Shown here one piece after another: positions 28,522-38,400 of a DNA stretch of 64,000 nucleotides (positions within the stretch are counted from its first letter, which is position 1; each line of letters begins with the position of its first letter). The position numbers and the translations under genes were made by a program. The notes beneath the pieces are model-generated. The model was given only the letters and a program-made list of their open reading frames with translations, made no database searches and had not been told where the DNA came from. Source of the stretch: Caldicellulosiruptor kronotskyensis 2002 (lineage in GTDB: Bacteria > Bacillota > Thermoanaerobacteria > Caldicellulosiruptorales > Caldicellulosiruptoraceae); contig NC_014720.1 in the NCBI RefSeq assembly GCF_000166775.1, positions 124,001 through 188,000 on the forward strand, given 5' to 3'.

Positions 28522-30111
28522 TCAAAACAAACTCTCCCTGAACTGACTTGGTGTAAGCCCGGTATACTTTTTGAACACTTGAGAAAAATACTTCTCATCA
28601 GAAAAACCAACCATATTTGCAACCTGATATGTTTTTAAGCTGGGGTTTTTCAAAAGTTCCTGAGCTTTTTGAATTCTAATTTTGTGCAGGTAATCAACAA
28701 AATTAATCTTCAATTCCCTTTTAAATAGAATGCTCAAATACGCAGGTGTTACATATACCTCTTTTGCAACACTTTCTAATGTGATGTTTTTGTTATAGTT
28801 TTTTTCAATGAAATTAATAGCTGCTTTAACGATTAGATTTTTGTTTTCACTCTGCTCAATTTTGTCTGCTGTTGCATTTAAAAAGCTAAGTAGCGATGCT
28901 TTAAGCAGTTCTTTTTTCTCAGTTTTTAAAATGTTTTCAAAAACCTTGCTATTTACTACGTCATTTAAATCAATACATTTTTCATGGCAGACTTTGATGA
29001 TGCTGCCCAGTAGTGCCAAAACGGCTGACTTTATAAACCATTTGTTGAATGTATTGATGGCATACAATGAATTTATAAAGTTTTCAACTTTTTCTTTAAT
29101 AGTATCTTTTTGGCATAGCAAGAGGCTATTTATTATTGCTTTTTCCTCATCGATTGGGTAAAGTAGGGTATTTTTGTTAAGGCAAATATCATCATAGTAT
29201 AATATGTCAATATCATCTGCAAAGAATTTGAGCTCTAAAGCATTTAAAGCTTGTTCATAACAGAAGTTAATTTTTTCAATTTTATCAATCCACCTGCTAA
29301 CTCCAAAGTAAAGTTTCAGTCCAAGTTTTTTATCAACAATTTTTTTAACTTTTGTAAGAATATCATCCATCATTTCTCTATCAAATTCAAAGTCAGAATT
29401 AATTAATATGACTATTTCATTTCTACCTCTGAAAACTTCTGCTCTAAAGTCTTCTAATTCTTCTTGAATTAAATTCACGCACGCAAGAGTGTACGCTTCT
29501 TGTTTTACAAAAGAAGTTGGATAAGTATTGGATACATTTTCAATATCAAATTTGGCAAGAGCAATGCAATATTTTCCAGATGAAAGTTTTATATTGTACC
29601 TTTCAAAGAGCTTTTCTATCTCTTCCTTGCTTCGGATGCCAAATATAACCTCATTTAAGATTCTCTCTTTTAAAATTGGCAAAGTTTCATTGTAATATTC
29701 TATGAATCTGTTTATCAGGGTTTCTTTTTCCCTTTCTTTTTCAAGAACGTTTTTGGCCTTCAGCACTGCATCTAAGACTTCTTTCGGTCTGCAGGGCTTT
29801 AGCAAATAATTCAGGCTCCTTAACTCAAGTGCTTTTTGGGCGAAGTAAAAGTCATCATACCCGCTTAAGATTACACTTTCAAATATATATCCTTCTTTTT
29901 TGGCATTTTCAATTACTTGAAGTCCATCAAGCTTTGGCATTTTGATATCTATCAAAACAATGTCAGGACAAAGCTCTCTGATTTTCTCAAGTGCCTCTTC
30001 ACCATTTGTTGCAAATCCAATAATCTCAATGCCGTTACCTCTCCAGTCAACAAGAGTTGAGATGCCTTCAATTACTTCCGGTTCATCATCGGCTATAAAA
30101 AGTTTAATCAT
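28522..30111 (-). CDS. YesN-type response regulator with AraC HTH
   Basis: The 529-residue regulator has a receiver domain (1-120; Asp8/Asp9, phosphoacceptor Asp55 in IDIKMP, KPC lysine), a long YesN middle region (about 130-420) and a C-terminal AraC double HTH (about 425-527). Its ATG overlaps the stop of the kinase gene as TAATG (30111 shared), so translation is coupled. The operon lies divergent from the beta-glucan importer (32239), separated by 319 bp that also contain the importer promoter. Control of that importer and the downstream glucanases is the simplest reading. Confidence 0.9.
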   Translation of the reverse strand: MIKLFIADDEPEVIEGISTLVDWRGNGIEIIGFATNGEEALEKIRELCPDIVLIDIKMPKLDGLQVIENAKKEGYIFESVILSGYDDFYFAQKALELRSLNYLLKPCRPKEVLDAVLKAKNVLEKEREKETLINRFIEYYNETLPILKERILNEVIFGIRSKEEIEKLFERYNIKLSSGKYCIALAKFDIENVSNTYPTSFVKQEAYTLACVNLIQEELEDFRAEVFRGRNEIVILINSDFEFDREMMDDILTKVKKIVDKKLGLKLYFGVSRWIDKIEKINFCYEQALNALELKFFADDIDILYYDDICLNKNTLLYPIDEEKAIINSLLLCQKDTIKEKVENFINSLYAINTFNKWFIKSAVLALLGSIIKVCHEKCIDLNDVVNSKVFENILKTEKKELLKASLLSFLNATADKIEQSENKNLIVKAAINFIEKNYNKNITLESVAKEVYVTPAYLSILFKRELKINFVDYLHKIRIQKAQELLKNPSLKTYQVANMVGFSDEKYFSQVFKKYTGLTPSQFRESLF

Positions 30112-31919
30112 TATCTTTTCACTCCTTCAAACTCTATGTCTTCTATTGGCAGCGTTAATATTACCTCTGTACCTTGACCAGATTGACTCTGTATACTTAG
30201 ATTGTATCGATTTTCATAGTAAAGTTTAAGCCTCTCATTTACATTTTTAATGGCATAGCCAAAATTATTTTCCTTTCCCGATTCTAAAAGTTCTTTGACT
30301 TTATCAAGTTGTTCTTTTGACATTCCAGTTCCATTATCTTTTATAGAAAAACAAAGTTTATCTTTGTCTTTTTTACCTGTTATTTCAATGTAAGTTTGTG
30401 ATGTTGAATTTTCCATTCCATGTACAATGGCGTTTTCAACAAATGGCTGAAGTATCAATTTGGGTATATAATAATCCTCTATCTCAACGTCGATCTCTAC
30501 TGAATACTTAAGTCTATTTTTATACCTTTTGCTCTGCAAAAAAAGATAATGTTCTATTAGTTCTTTCTCACCTTTTACCTGAATAAACTCACTTCCTCTG
30601 TTTAAGGTAAGTCTAAAGAGTCTTGAAAGAGAATAAATCATTTCGCTTATTTCACTGTCATGGGATTTTTCGGCCTTCCAGAATATAGTATCCAAAGTAT
30701 TATAAAGGAAGTGAGGATTTATCTGAGCCTCAAGTGCTTTTAGTTCGGCTTCTTTTTTGTGAATTTCCAACTTTAATACTTTGTTTATCAACTCATTTAT
30801 TTTTTCGACCATATTATTGTATTCAGAAACAACTATTGCAATTTCATCACTGGCGTATTGGTCAATTTTTACCTGTTCTCTTAAATTACCCTGACGCACT
30901 TTTTTCATAGAATTTACAAGTTTCTGAAGGGGAGCTGTGAGCATTGAAGAAAAGTACATTGAAATTACAAAAGCAAATATCAAACACATAATAAGTACTC
31001 TTATATACAAAAGAACAAACGAATTTCTAATTGAATTTATAGCATTTTCAAGTGAAACTATACTAACAAATCGCCAGTTAGATGTCGAAATATAACTTGA
31101 GGTTATCAAAAGTTTTGATGAATTGGCGGTGATTATTTCATTTTCTCTGCTGAGGATGTTTTCATTTAAAAGTTTTTGGGCAAATGTAGCCGTAAACTGC
31201 GGTGTTGTACTCTCAAGAGAGATTATTCTATTGTTACTATCGACTATAAAAAAACATGCTTCTTTTTCTTTTAAATCTTCTAAGTATATTTTCTCAATAG
31301 TTGGTATATTTATACAAATTATGAGTAATCCTGCTGGTTCATATGTGTTGTAATCCAAAAGGAGTCTTGCCATTGCTATTTTTGGGTAATTGTTTTTTGA
31401 AATCAAGGTGAAAGGTAGGCTGTTCAGGCTCAGCCACATAGGAGCACCTCTGTTTTTGACAACTTGTTTAAAAAAATCTGTCTGTTTTATTTCGAAAAAA
31501 TCTGCAACTCCAGTGCTGTTGTCATTTGAAAAGTAATATTTATCACCTTGAAAAGAATAAAGCATAATAAAGCTTATATAATCCTTGGAAGCAAGAAGGC
31601 TTGCCAGGGGCTCTAAAGAATATTTTGTAAAATCTGGACGCGGGTTTATGAAGTTTTGCACTCTCTGATCTAAAAAAAGAAATGATGAAAGTTCATTTAC
31701 ATCCCTTTGAAGAAAGTCTATGCTGGATGCAATTCTTTTTGTATCTCTCAAGAGCAGATTTCCAACCTCTTCTTTAAGCTGGTTTGTTGAAATTGTATAT
31801 GAGAATAAAGCCAACACCAAGGAGGTTATTACTATTATGCTGTAGAAGAGAATGAGTATCTTATATTTTATACTCAGCCGTAAAAAATGTTTTTTGAGCT
31901 TTAAAAGCATTTTACCCAA
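30111..31919 (-). CDS. YesM-type sensor histidine kinase
   Basis: The 602-residue membrane kinase has a TM helix (about 20-42), an extracellular sensor (about 45-295), a second TM (about 300-325), HAMP (about 325-380), a His_kinase domain with QINPHFLYN (His403), and a HATPase domain with VENAIVHG and DNGTGMS. It is the first gene of a kinase-then-regulator operon and overlaps the regulator start by 1 nt (TAATG). Location next to the importer and three secreted beta-1,3-glucanases suggests that it senses laminari-oligosaccharides. That ligand is inferred. Confidence 0.9.
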   Translation of the reverse strand: MGKMLLKLKKHFLRLSIKYKILILFYSIIVITSLVLALFSYTISTNQLKEEVGNLLLRDTKRIASSIDFLQRDVNELSSFLFLDQRVQNFINPRPDFTKYSLEPLASLLASKDYISFIMLYSFQGDKYYFSNDNSTGVADFFEIKQTDFFKQVVKNRGAPMWLSLNSLPFTLISKNNYPKIAMARLLLDYNTYEPAGLLIICINIPTIEKIYLEDLKEKEACFFIVDSNNRIISLESTTPQFTATFAQKLLNENILSRENEIITANSSKLLITSSYISTSNWRFVSIVSLENAINSIRNSFVLLYIRVLIMCLIFAFVISMYFSSMLTAPLQKLVNSMKKVRQGNLREQVKIDQYASDEIAIVVSEYNNMVEKINELINKVLKLEIHKKEAELKALEAQINPHFLYNTLDTIFWKAEKSHDSEISEMIYSLSRLFRLTLNRGSEFIQVKGEKELIEHYLFLQSKRYKNRLKYSVEIDVEIEDYYIPKLILQPFVENAIVHGMENSTSQTYIEITGKKDKDKLCFSIKDNGTGMSKEQLDKVKELLESGKENNFGYAIKNVNERLKLYYENRYNLSIQSQSGQGTEVILTLPIEDIEFEGVKR

Positions 31920-32238
31920 ACACCTTCTTTTTTAAACTCACTTTTATTCTACAGGTCAAAGTATATTATACAACTTCATATATAAAATTCACAAGATATT
32001 CTTTTTTAGAAATGCATCTTGCTATCAATCATCATAATTTTAATAGCAATTAATAACTTATATACTTGAAATATCCATAAAAAATACAAACCAAATTTAA
32101 AGATTGTCATCTTAAAATTGTGAATGTATGCTGATATAATTTAACCAAGAAAAATTCATTTCCAACATTTGATTTTGGGGCGCCCCAGAGAGGTCTTTAA
32201 AAATTAAATAAGAAAAATGCAAAAAGGAGGAAAAAGTG
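31920..32238. promoter_or_regulatory. Divergent regulatory region of the beta-glucan importer operon
   Basis: This 319-bp gap has no gene. On the + strand TGA-TATAAT (extended -10, TATAAT 32135-32140) has a weak TTAAAA at -35 (32112-32117). It is followed by a roughly 90-nt leader that contains the perfect palindrome TGGGGCGCCCCA at 32176-32187, and by GGAGG (32226-32230). The palindrome is the only GC-rich stretch in the gap. Confidence 0.6.
32176..32187. promoter_or_regulatory. 12-bp GC palindrome in the importer leader, candidate operator
   Basis: TGGGGCGCCCCA is perfectly self-complementary and lies about 30-40 nt after the predicted transcription start and 50 nt before the start codon. 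It could be a dimeric repressor site. As RNA, its arms leave no loop, so a DNA-level role is more likely. Confidence 0.4.
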
Positions 32239-33561
32239 ATGTCAAAGAGAACCTTAAAAGTATTTATTTCGGTTTTACTTGTAACAGTAATGATCGTTAG
32301 CTTATTAGCAGGTTTTCAAGGTACTTTTACAGCTTCTGCATCGACTAAAAAAACAGTAGAAATCAAATTTTTCTCCAACCTACCAGATAGGACGTCTAAC
32401 CAAGGCAAACTTGAACAGATGTTAATTGACAGCTATATGAAAGCAAATCCTAATGTCAAGATTAAGGTTGAAGCACTTCAGGATGAACCTTACAAACAAA
32501 AGTTCAAAGTTTATGTTGCAACAAATCAGATGCCAGACATTTTTATGGTATGGGGGCAGCCATCTTTCTTCTTGCCGGTTATGAAAGGTGGATATGCAGC
32601 TGAAATAAAGCCAGAACAAATAAAAAACTATGGTTTTAAAACATCATCGTTAAAAGATTTTATGTATAATGGCAAAATATACGGACTTCCAAGAAATACA
32701 GACTTTATGGTGCTCTATTATAACAAAGGACTGTTCAGTAAATACAATGTAAAAGTACCAACAACATTTAGTGAGCTTTTGGATGCAGCGAAAGTATTCA
32801 GGAAAAATGGAATTGCTCCGATTGCAATAAACGGTAAAGATAAGTGGATACTGGCAATTCTGTATCAGGAGCTTGTTGTGAAAGAGAGCGGAGACCAAAA
32901 ATTAATTTACGATGCAATTTCGAAGAAATCTGTATCCAAGAACCAGATTCTTTTAAAAGCTGCAAAAGACTTAGTTGAGCTTGTGAATGTAGGTGGATTT
33001 CAGGATGCATTTGTTGCAGCAGATTATGGAGCAGCAAACAACTTATTTGCTCAAGAAAAAGCAGCAATGTACTATATGGGTTCATGGGAAGTTGGAATGG
33101 CAGCAAATCCAAACTTCTCTGATTCTTTCAAAAAGAATGTTGATGCAACATACTTCCCAATAATATCAGGTGGCAAGGGCAAAAAGACAGATATATTAGC
33201 ATGGCACGGCGGTGGATATGCAGTCTCTGCAAACTCAAAGGTTAAGAATGAAGCAATGAAACTTCTTCTTTACATGATGCATCCAACAAGATGGGCAAAG
33301 ATTGGTTGGCAGCAGGGACTTGTTGTTCCAGGACAGAACTGGGAAAAGTTTATGACGGGAAAAGAAACAGTTCTCCAGAAAAAGCTGACACAGATATTTA
33401 GCAGTGCAACATCTGTAAGTGGTACAGTATGGCAAGATGCGTTCACTCCAAACTTCAAGACAGAGGCAGAGACACTTTGCCAGATGCTTGTTGCAAAGGC
33501 TATTACACCTGAAAAGTTCTTGTCAAAGATTGAAGAACTTGCAAAGTTAGAAGTTAAGTAG
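32239..33561 (+). CDS. ABC sugar importer, extracellular solute-binding protein
   Basis: This family-1 solute-binding protein has 440 residues from ATG 32239. GTG 32236 is possible but only 5 nt from GGAGG. The signal sequence (about 7-28) ends LLAGF, where a lipobox would require cysteine, and cleavage near TASA is likely. Typical binding-protein segments include MPDIFMVW and AAMYYMGSWEVG. Two permease genes follow, then the giant SLH-GH16-GH55 gene in the same direction. Likely cargo is laminari-oligosaccharide. No ATPase gene is present. Confidence 0.85.
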   Translation: MSKRTLKVFISVLLVTVMIVSLLAGFQGTFTASASTKKTVEIKFFSNLPDRTSNQGKLEQMLIDSYMKANPNVKIKVEALQDEPYKQKFKVYVATNQMPDIFMVWGQPSFFLPVMKGGYAAEIKPEQIKNYGFKTSSLKDFMYNGKIYGLPRNTDFMVLYYNKGLFSKYNVKVPTTFSELLDAAKVFRKNGIAPIAINGKDKWILAILYQELVVKESGDQKLIYDAISKKSVSKNQILLKAAKDLVELVNVGGFQDAFVAADYGAANNLFAQEKAAMYYMGSWEVGMAANPNFSDSFKKNVDATYFPIISGGKGKKTDILAWHGGGYAVSANSKVKNEAMKLLLYMMHPTRWAKIGWQQGLVVPGQNWEKFMTGKETVLQKKLTQIFSSATSVSGTVWQDAFTPNFKTEAETLCQMLVAKAITPEKFLSKIEELAKLEVK

Positions 33562-33578
33562 TTCTAAAAATTAAATTA

Positions 33579-33618
33579 CCTGCTCCCAGGATATCAAAAA
33601 GAACATCTTGGGAGCAGG
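33579..33618 (+). other. Intercistronic hairpin between binding-protein and permease genes
   Basis: A 14-bp stem (33579-33592 with 33605-33618, one G-T pair) has a 12-nt A-rich loop and is followed by AATTTTATT. It probably works as a partial terminator or as a 3' stabiliser of the binding-protein message. Confidence 0.7.
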
Positions 33619-33643
33619 AATTTTATTCACAAGAGGTGACAGT

Positions 33644-34531
33644 ATGCAAAAAGTATTATCAGACAAAAAGACAATTTTGTTGCTGGTTTTGCCGGGACTT
33701 TTGATATATACATTTGCAATTCTTTTCCCAATTATACTCAGCATATATCTTGGAATGACTGATTGGTCAGGGATTGGTAAGCCAAATTTTATAGGTCTTG
33801 AAAATTTCAAAAAGATAATATTTTCAGATACCACATTTTGGAAATCTCTTAGAAATGCAATATTCCTTGCTCTTGCGTATGTGTTTGTTCAGCATCCAAT
33901 TGCATTGATTTTTGCTATTATGATTGACAAAATTGGAGGAAAACCTGAAAAAGTTTTTAGAACAATTTTCTTTATACCTTGCGTGATACCAGTTGTTGTA
34001 ACATCGCGTATGTGGGTAAGCTTGTATGATCCTCAATATGGACTAATTAACAAGATACTTGACTTTTTACACTTAGGTTTTTTGAAACAGCAGTGGCTGG
34101 GTGACATGAAAACAGCTCTAATATCAGTGATTATAATCTGTATGTGGCAGGGTTTTGGCTGGGCGCTTTTGATTTACTACGCGGGTCTAAAAGGCATACC
34201 AGAAGAACTTTATGAGGCTGCAAGAATTGATGGTGCAACAGGTTTTAAGCTCTATACAAAGATTACTGTACCATTACTAAAGCCTGTTATTAAAGTCAAC
34301 TTTACCATAGCTATCATCTATGCTTTGAAACAGATGGAAACAGTTTATTTGACTACAAACGGTGGTCCCGGCGATGCGAGCCAGTTTTTAGCCAACTATT
34401 TGTATATCAGAGCATTTAACTCATACCAATATGGATATGCAAATGCAATATCTGTTTTGTTTGTAATTGCATGCTTGGCTGTAAATATCTTTTTCCAGAA
34501 AATATTTAAATCAGAAAATTATGAGTTTTAA
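33644..34531 (+). CDS. ABC sugar importer permease (MalF/UgpA type)
   Basis: The permease has 295 residues from ATG 33644, chosen because AGAGGTGA lies at 33632-33639. TTG 33608 lies inside the upstream hairpin. It has six hydrophobic helices and the EAA loop YEAARIDGAT. It is the first permease of the putative beta-glucan oligosaccharide importer and works with the binding protein upstream and the next permease. Confidence 0.9.
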   Translation: MQKVLSDKKTILLLVLPGLLIYTFAILFPIILSIYLGMTDWSGIGKPNFIGLENFKKIIFSDTTFWKSLRNAIFLALAYVFVQHPIALIFAIMIDKIGGKPEKVFRTIFFIPCVIPVVVTSRMWVSLYDPQYGLINKILDFLHLGFLKQQWLGDMKTALISVIIICMWQGFGWALLIYYAGLKGIPEELYEAARIDGATGFKLYTKITVPLLKPVIKVNFTIAIIYALKQMETVYLTTNGGPGDASQFLANYLYIRAFNSYQYGYANAISVLFVIACLAVNIFFQKIFKSENYEF

Positions 34532-34552
34532 CATCAAATGGGAGGTTTTGAC

Positions 34553-35395
34553 GTGTCAAAGCAAAGTAGTATTGCTAAAAGAGACAAAACAATCCTTCTT
34601 ATTTTGCTTGGAGTATTTTCAATTGGACAACTGTTTCCGCTTGTTTGGTTGGTTGATTTTTCTCTTTGCAAAAGTGGAGATGTATATGGTGCGAATATCC
34701 TCAAAATACCTTCCCCACCACAGTATATAAACTATATTGTTGCTTGGAGAGATGGAAAAATTCCGCAGTATTTTATAAATAGTGTAATAGTAAATTTTGT
34801 ATCAGTTTTTCTTGTTGTTCTATTTTCACTTATGATGGGGTATGCATTTGTAAGGATGAACTGGAAATGGAGCAACAGAGTTTTAACTTATGTTCTTTTA
34901 GGGTTGATGATACCAATCCATGCAACTCTTCTTCCGAACTTTGTTATTTTCAGACAGCTCAATATTCTTGATTCATATTTTGCACTAATAATTCCGTACG
35001 TTGCATTTTCGCTGCCACAAGCAGTGTTCTTGATGACGGGGTTTATAGGAAGCATACCTCGGGCTTTAGAAGAATCAGCAATTATAGATGGCTGCGGTAT
35101 ATTTAGAATTTTATTTCAAATTATTTTACCACTTTCAAAACCTGCGCTGGTAACTGTAACTGTTACTACATTTCTGAATACATGGAACGAATTTATTATG
35201 GCAGCAACATACTTAACATCTGACAGGTTCAGGACTCTGCCGTTTTCTGTCTACAACTTTGCAGGTCAGTATGCATCTAACTACGCAGTTCAGTTTGCTG
35301 TAATGACAATAGTAGCTCTTCCATCATTGATTGTGTATATTGCCCTGAACGAACAGGTCACAAAAGGGGTTACCCTGGGTGCTGTGAAGGGGTAA
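34553..35395 (+). CDS. ABC sugar importer permease (MalG/UgpE type)
   Basis: The permease has 280 residues from GTG 34553. The frame opens at ATG 34538, but GGGAGG at 34540-34545 directs the GTG. It has six hydrophobic helices, the EAA loop EESAIIDGCG and the typical C-terminus LGAVKG. It lies 82 bp before the SLH-GH16-GH55 gene with no terminator between, so surface enzyme and importer are likely to be co-expressed. Confidence 0.9.
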   Translation: MSKQSSIAKRDKTILLILLGVFSIGQLFPLVWLVDFSLCKSGDVYGANILKIPSPPQYINYIVAWRDGKIPQYFINSVIVNFVSVFLVVLFSLMMGYAFVRMNWKWSNRVLTYVLLGLMIPIHATLLPNFVIFRQLNILDSYFALIIPYVAFSLPQAVFLMTGFIGSIPRALEESAIIDGCGIFRILFQIILPLSKPALVTVTVTTFLNTWNEFIMAATYLTSDRFRTLPFSVYNFAGQYASNYAVQFAVMTIVALPSLIVYIALNEQVTKGVTLGAVKG

Positions 35396-35477
35396 AGTTT
35401 GATTTATGGCAAAAATATAAATTTTGAAGTGCTCTCAAGAGAAAAAGTTGGATATTGTGACAGAAGGGGAGGATAGA

Positions 35478-38400
35478 ATGAAACGAGGGGGAGCAAAGTT
35501 TCTTTCGGTACTACTTGTAGTTTTAGTACTTTTGCAATGGACAATACCCCTGAGAGGAATAGCGCACGGGCAGAATGACTTATCAGGACACTGGGCTGAA
35601 AATGAATTAAAAAAATGGGCAGAAAAGGGAATTTTAAAAGGTTATCCAGATGGAACAATCAGACCAAATGCGACAATTACAAGAGCAGAGTTTGTAGCGT
35701 TAATTGATAGGATATGCAATTATGTAGAGAAGTCACCGAATGTGTTTAAAGATGTTGAACCTCAAAAATGGTATGCAGATGTTATTTCAAAAGCTATCGC
35801 GGCAGAGATTATAAAAGGTGACGACAGAGGAAGATTTCGTCCAAATGATCCAATAAGCCGCCAAGAAGCTGGTGTAATATTTGCAAAGGTCTTCAATTTA
35901 GAATCTGCAAATAAAAATGTTTTAAACAAATTTAGTGATTCAGCTGAAATTGCAGAGTGGAGCAAGGATGCCCTCAGTGCTATGGTTGAAAAAGGATATT
36001 TGATTGGAAGGAAAAACAATAGAATTGCTCCTAATGACTATTTAACACGTGCAGAGTGTGTAAAGATTATAGGCAGGATAGTAGGAGAACTTATAAATAA
36101 AGCAGGCACATATACAGAGAAAATAAAGGGGAATGCAGTAGTTAATACAAAGGATGTTACCTTAAATAATATGAGCATTGAGGGCGATCTATACTTGACA
36201 GAGGGAATAGGAGATGGAGATGTTGTACTTAACAATGTAAATGTTAAGGGTCGTGCAATAATCAAAGGTGGTGGAGAAAACACAATAACCATAAAAGATT
36301 CAGTAATTCAAGGTTCCCTGCTTATTAAAAAAGCGAATGGAAGAATAAGAGTAGTTATTAATGGCTCAACCCAAATTGGTGGAACTGTGCAATTGCTCTC
36401 AGGTTCGACTTTAGAAGAGGATAATGTTACTACAAAAGGTTTTGACAAAGTAGTGGTGCTTGAATCTGTTATACCCGGGCAAGAGGTTACGTTAAAAGGA
36501 GATTTTTCAGAGGTAGAAGTTAAGGCTTCAAATGTAAAGATAAATATTCAAAATGGTACAATTGCGTTGCTAAAGATTAATGAAGCAACAAAGGGCGTAA
36601 GTGTCCAGTTGTCTAAAGATGCAGTGATAAATACGTTAAATGCTCATAAAGATGTTAGCGTTGAGGGCAATGGAACTATACGTTCATCAAACATTGAAAT
36701 TAAAGGAGTTTCCTCCAAGACTAGCAAAGAAACTTCTTCCCAGACAGGTAGGATATCTACCGGAGGAAATGAAACAGGTACTTTAACAGCTGGAGAAACG
36801 ACTTCATCACAAGGAACAAGTACCCAGACAGGTGGAACAACAGGAGGAAGTGTGGCAAGTTTTCCTTCGACCGGTGGAACATCTTCCTCTGGGAATGTAA
36901 GAACAGCTCCAACAACGCCTACGAATCTTACTGTAACAGTGTCTGCCTATAATATTGTTGATTTGAGCTGGGGAGTTGTTGAAGGAGCAACAGGGTATAA
37001 TTTATATCGTGCTGAAAGTGTTAATGGACAATATGTTAAGATTAACACATCTGTTATAACAACTCCGTGCTACAAGGATACGACGGTTGCTCCAAACAAA
37101 ACATATTATTATAAAGTTTCAGCAATTAATGCTAATGGCGAATCTGCATTATCAAATGCTGTGAATGTGACAACAGCAACTGTTCCTTCCGTGGGTGAAT
37201 GGAAACTTGTATGGAATGATGAATTTAACGGCACACCAGGAAGTGGTTTGGATACAAGTAAGTGGGTGTATGAAACAGGTGGAAGTGGTTTTGGGAATAA
37301 TGAGCTTCAGTACTGCACGGACAGAACAGAGAACGTCTATATAGAGCAAGACCCGAATAATCCCAGCAACAGGTTTTTGGTAATCAAAGCTATAAAAGAA
37401 AATTATGGGGGAAAAGAGTACACATCCGGCAGAATTAAAACAGAAGGCAAATTTGATTTTACGTATGGAAAAGTAGAGATAAGAGCTAAGCTTCCATACG
37501 GCGGAAAAGGAATAGGAGCTTCTTTTTGGATGCTTGGAAGCAACTATAATACAGCTGGATGGCCGAACTGTGGTGAAATTGATGTGATGGAATGGAATGG
37601 CAATACCCCTACAAAGATATACGGCACAATTCATGGACCGGGCTACAGTGGGGGAGATGGGATAGGCACATGGCATGAATATCCAGGAGGGTTTTCTAAC
37701 GAATTTCATACTTACGCTATTGAGTGGGAACCAAATGTAATTCGTTGGTATTTTGATGGACAACTTTATCAAGAAAGAAGAGTAGAGGACCTCTTTGGTA
37801 AGACATGGGTGTTTGTTCATGACTTCTTCATGATTTTAGGATTAGGTGTTGGAGGTACTTGGGTTGGCAATCCAGATGGAACTACAGTATTTCCACAAAA
37901 ATATGTAATTGACTATGTACGAGTATACCAAAGAGAAGGTAACGTTTATCCTAACCCTCCAAGTAGAAAGTTAGTTCAGATTAAGAATGTAGAAAATGGA
38001 CAGTTTGTATGTGCTGATAAGTTTAATGGCGATTATCTCTATGCAAACAGATCTTCTGCAGCGTTGTGGGAGACATTTGAACAAAAAGACCTTGGTAATG
38101 GTAATATTGCGTTAATAGCTCTTTCAAACTATAAATACGTGAGCGCTGACAATGCAAACAACCAGTTGGTTGCTTCTAAAGAAACTATTGGTGCGACAGA
38201 GACATTCAAAGTTGTAGTCAATGGTGACGGCACAAAGTCTCTTCTGTGCTTATCAAATAACAAATATGTTTCGGTAGGAAGTTCATATATATTAGAAGCA
38301 ACAGCTTCTACAGTAGGAAATTCTGAAAAGTTCATCATCTATTCTACACCGACAACTCCAAGAGGCCTTACTGCAACCTCGGTTAGAAATTATTCTGTAA

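Noticed and set aside
37152-37820. A 222-codon minus-strand frame inside the GH16 domain
   Set aside because: It lies wholly antisense to a well-conserved catalytic domain, and its translation looks like random hydrophobic sequence.
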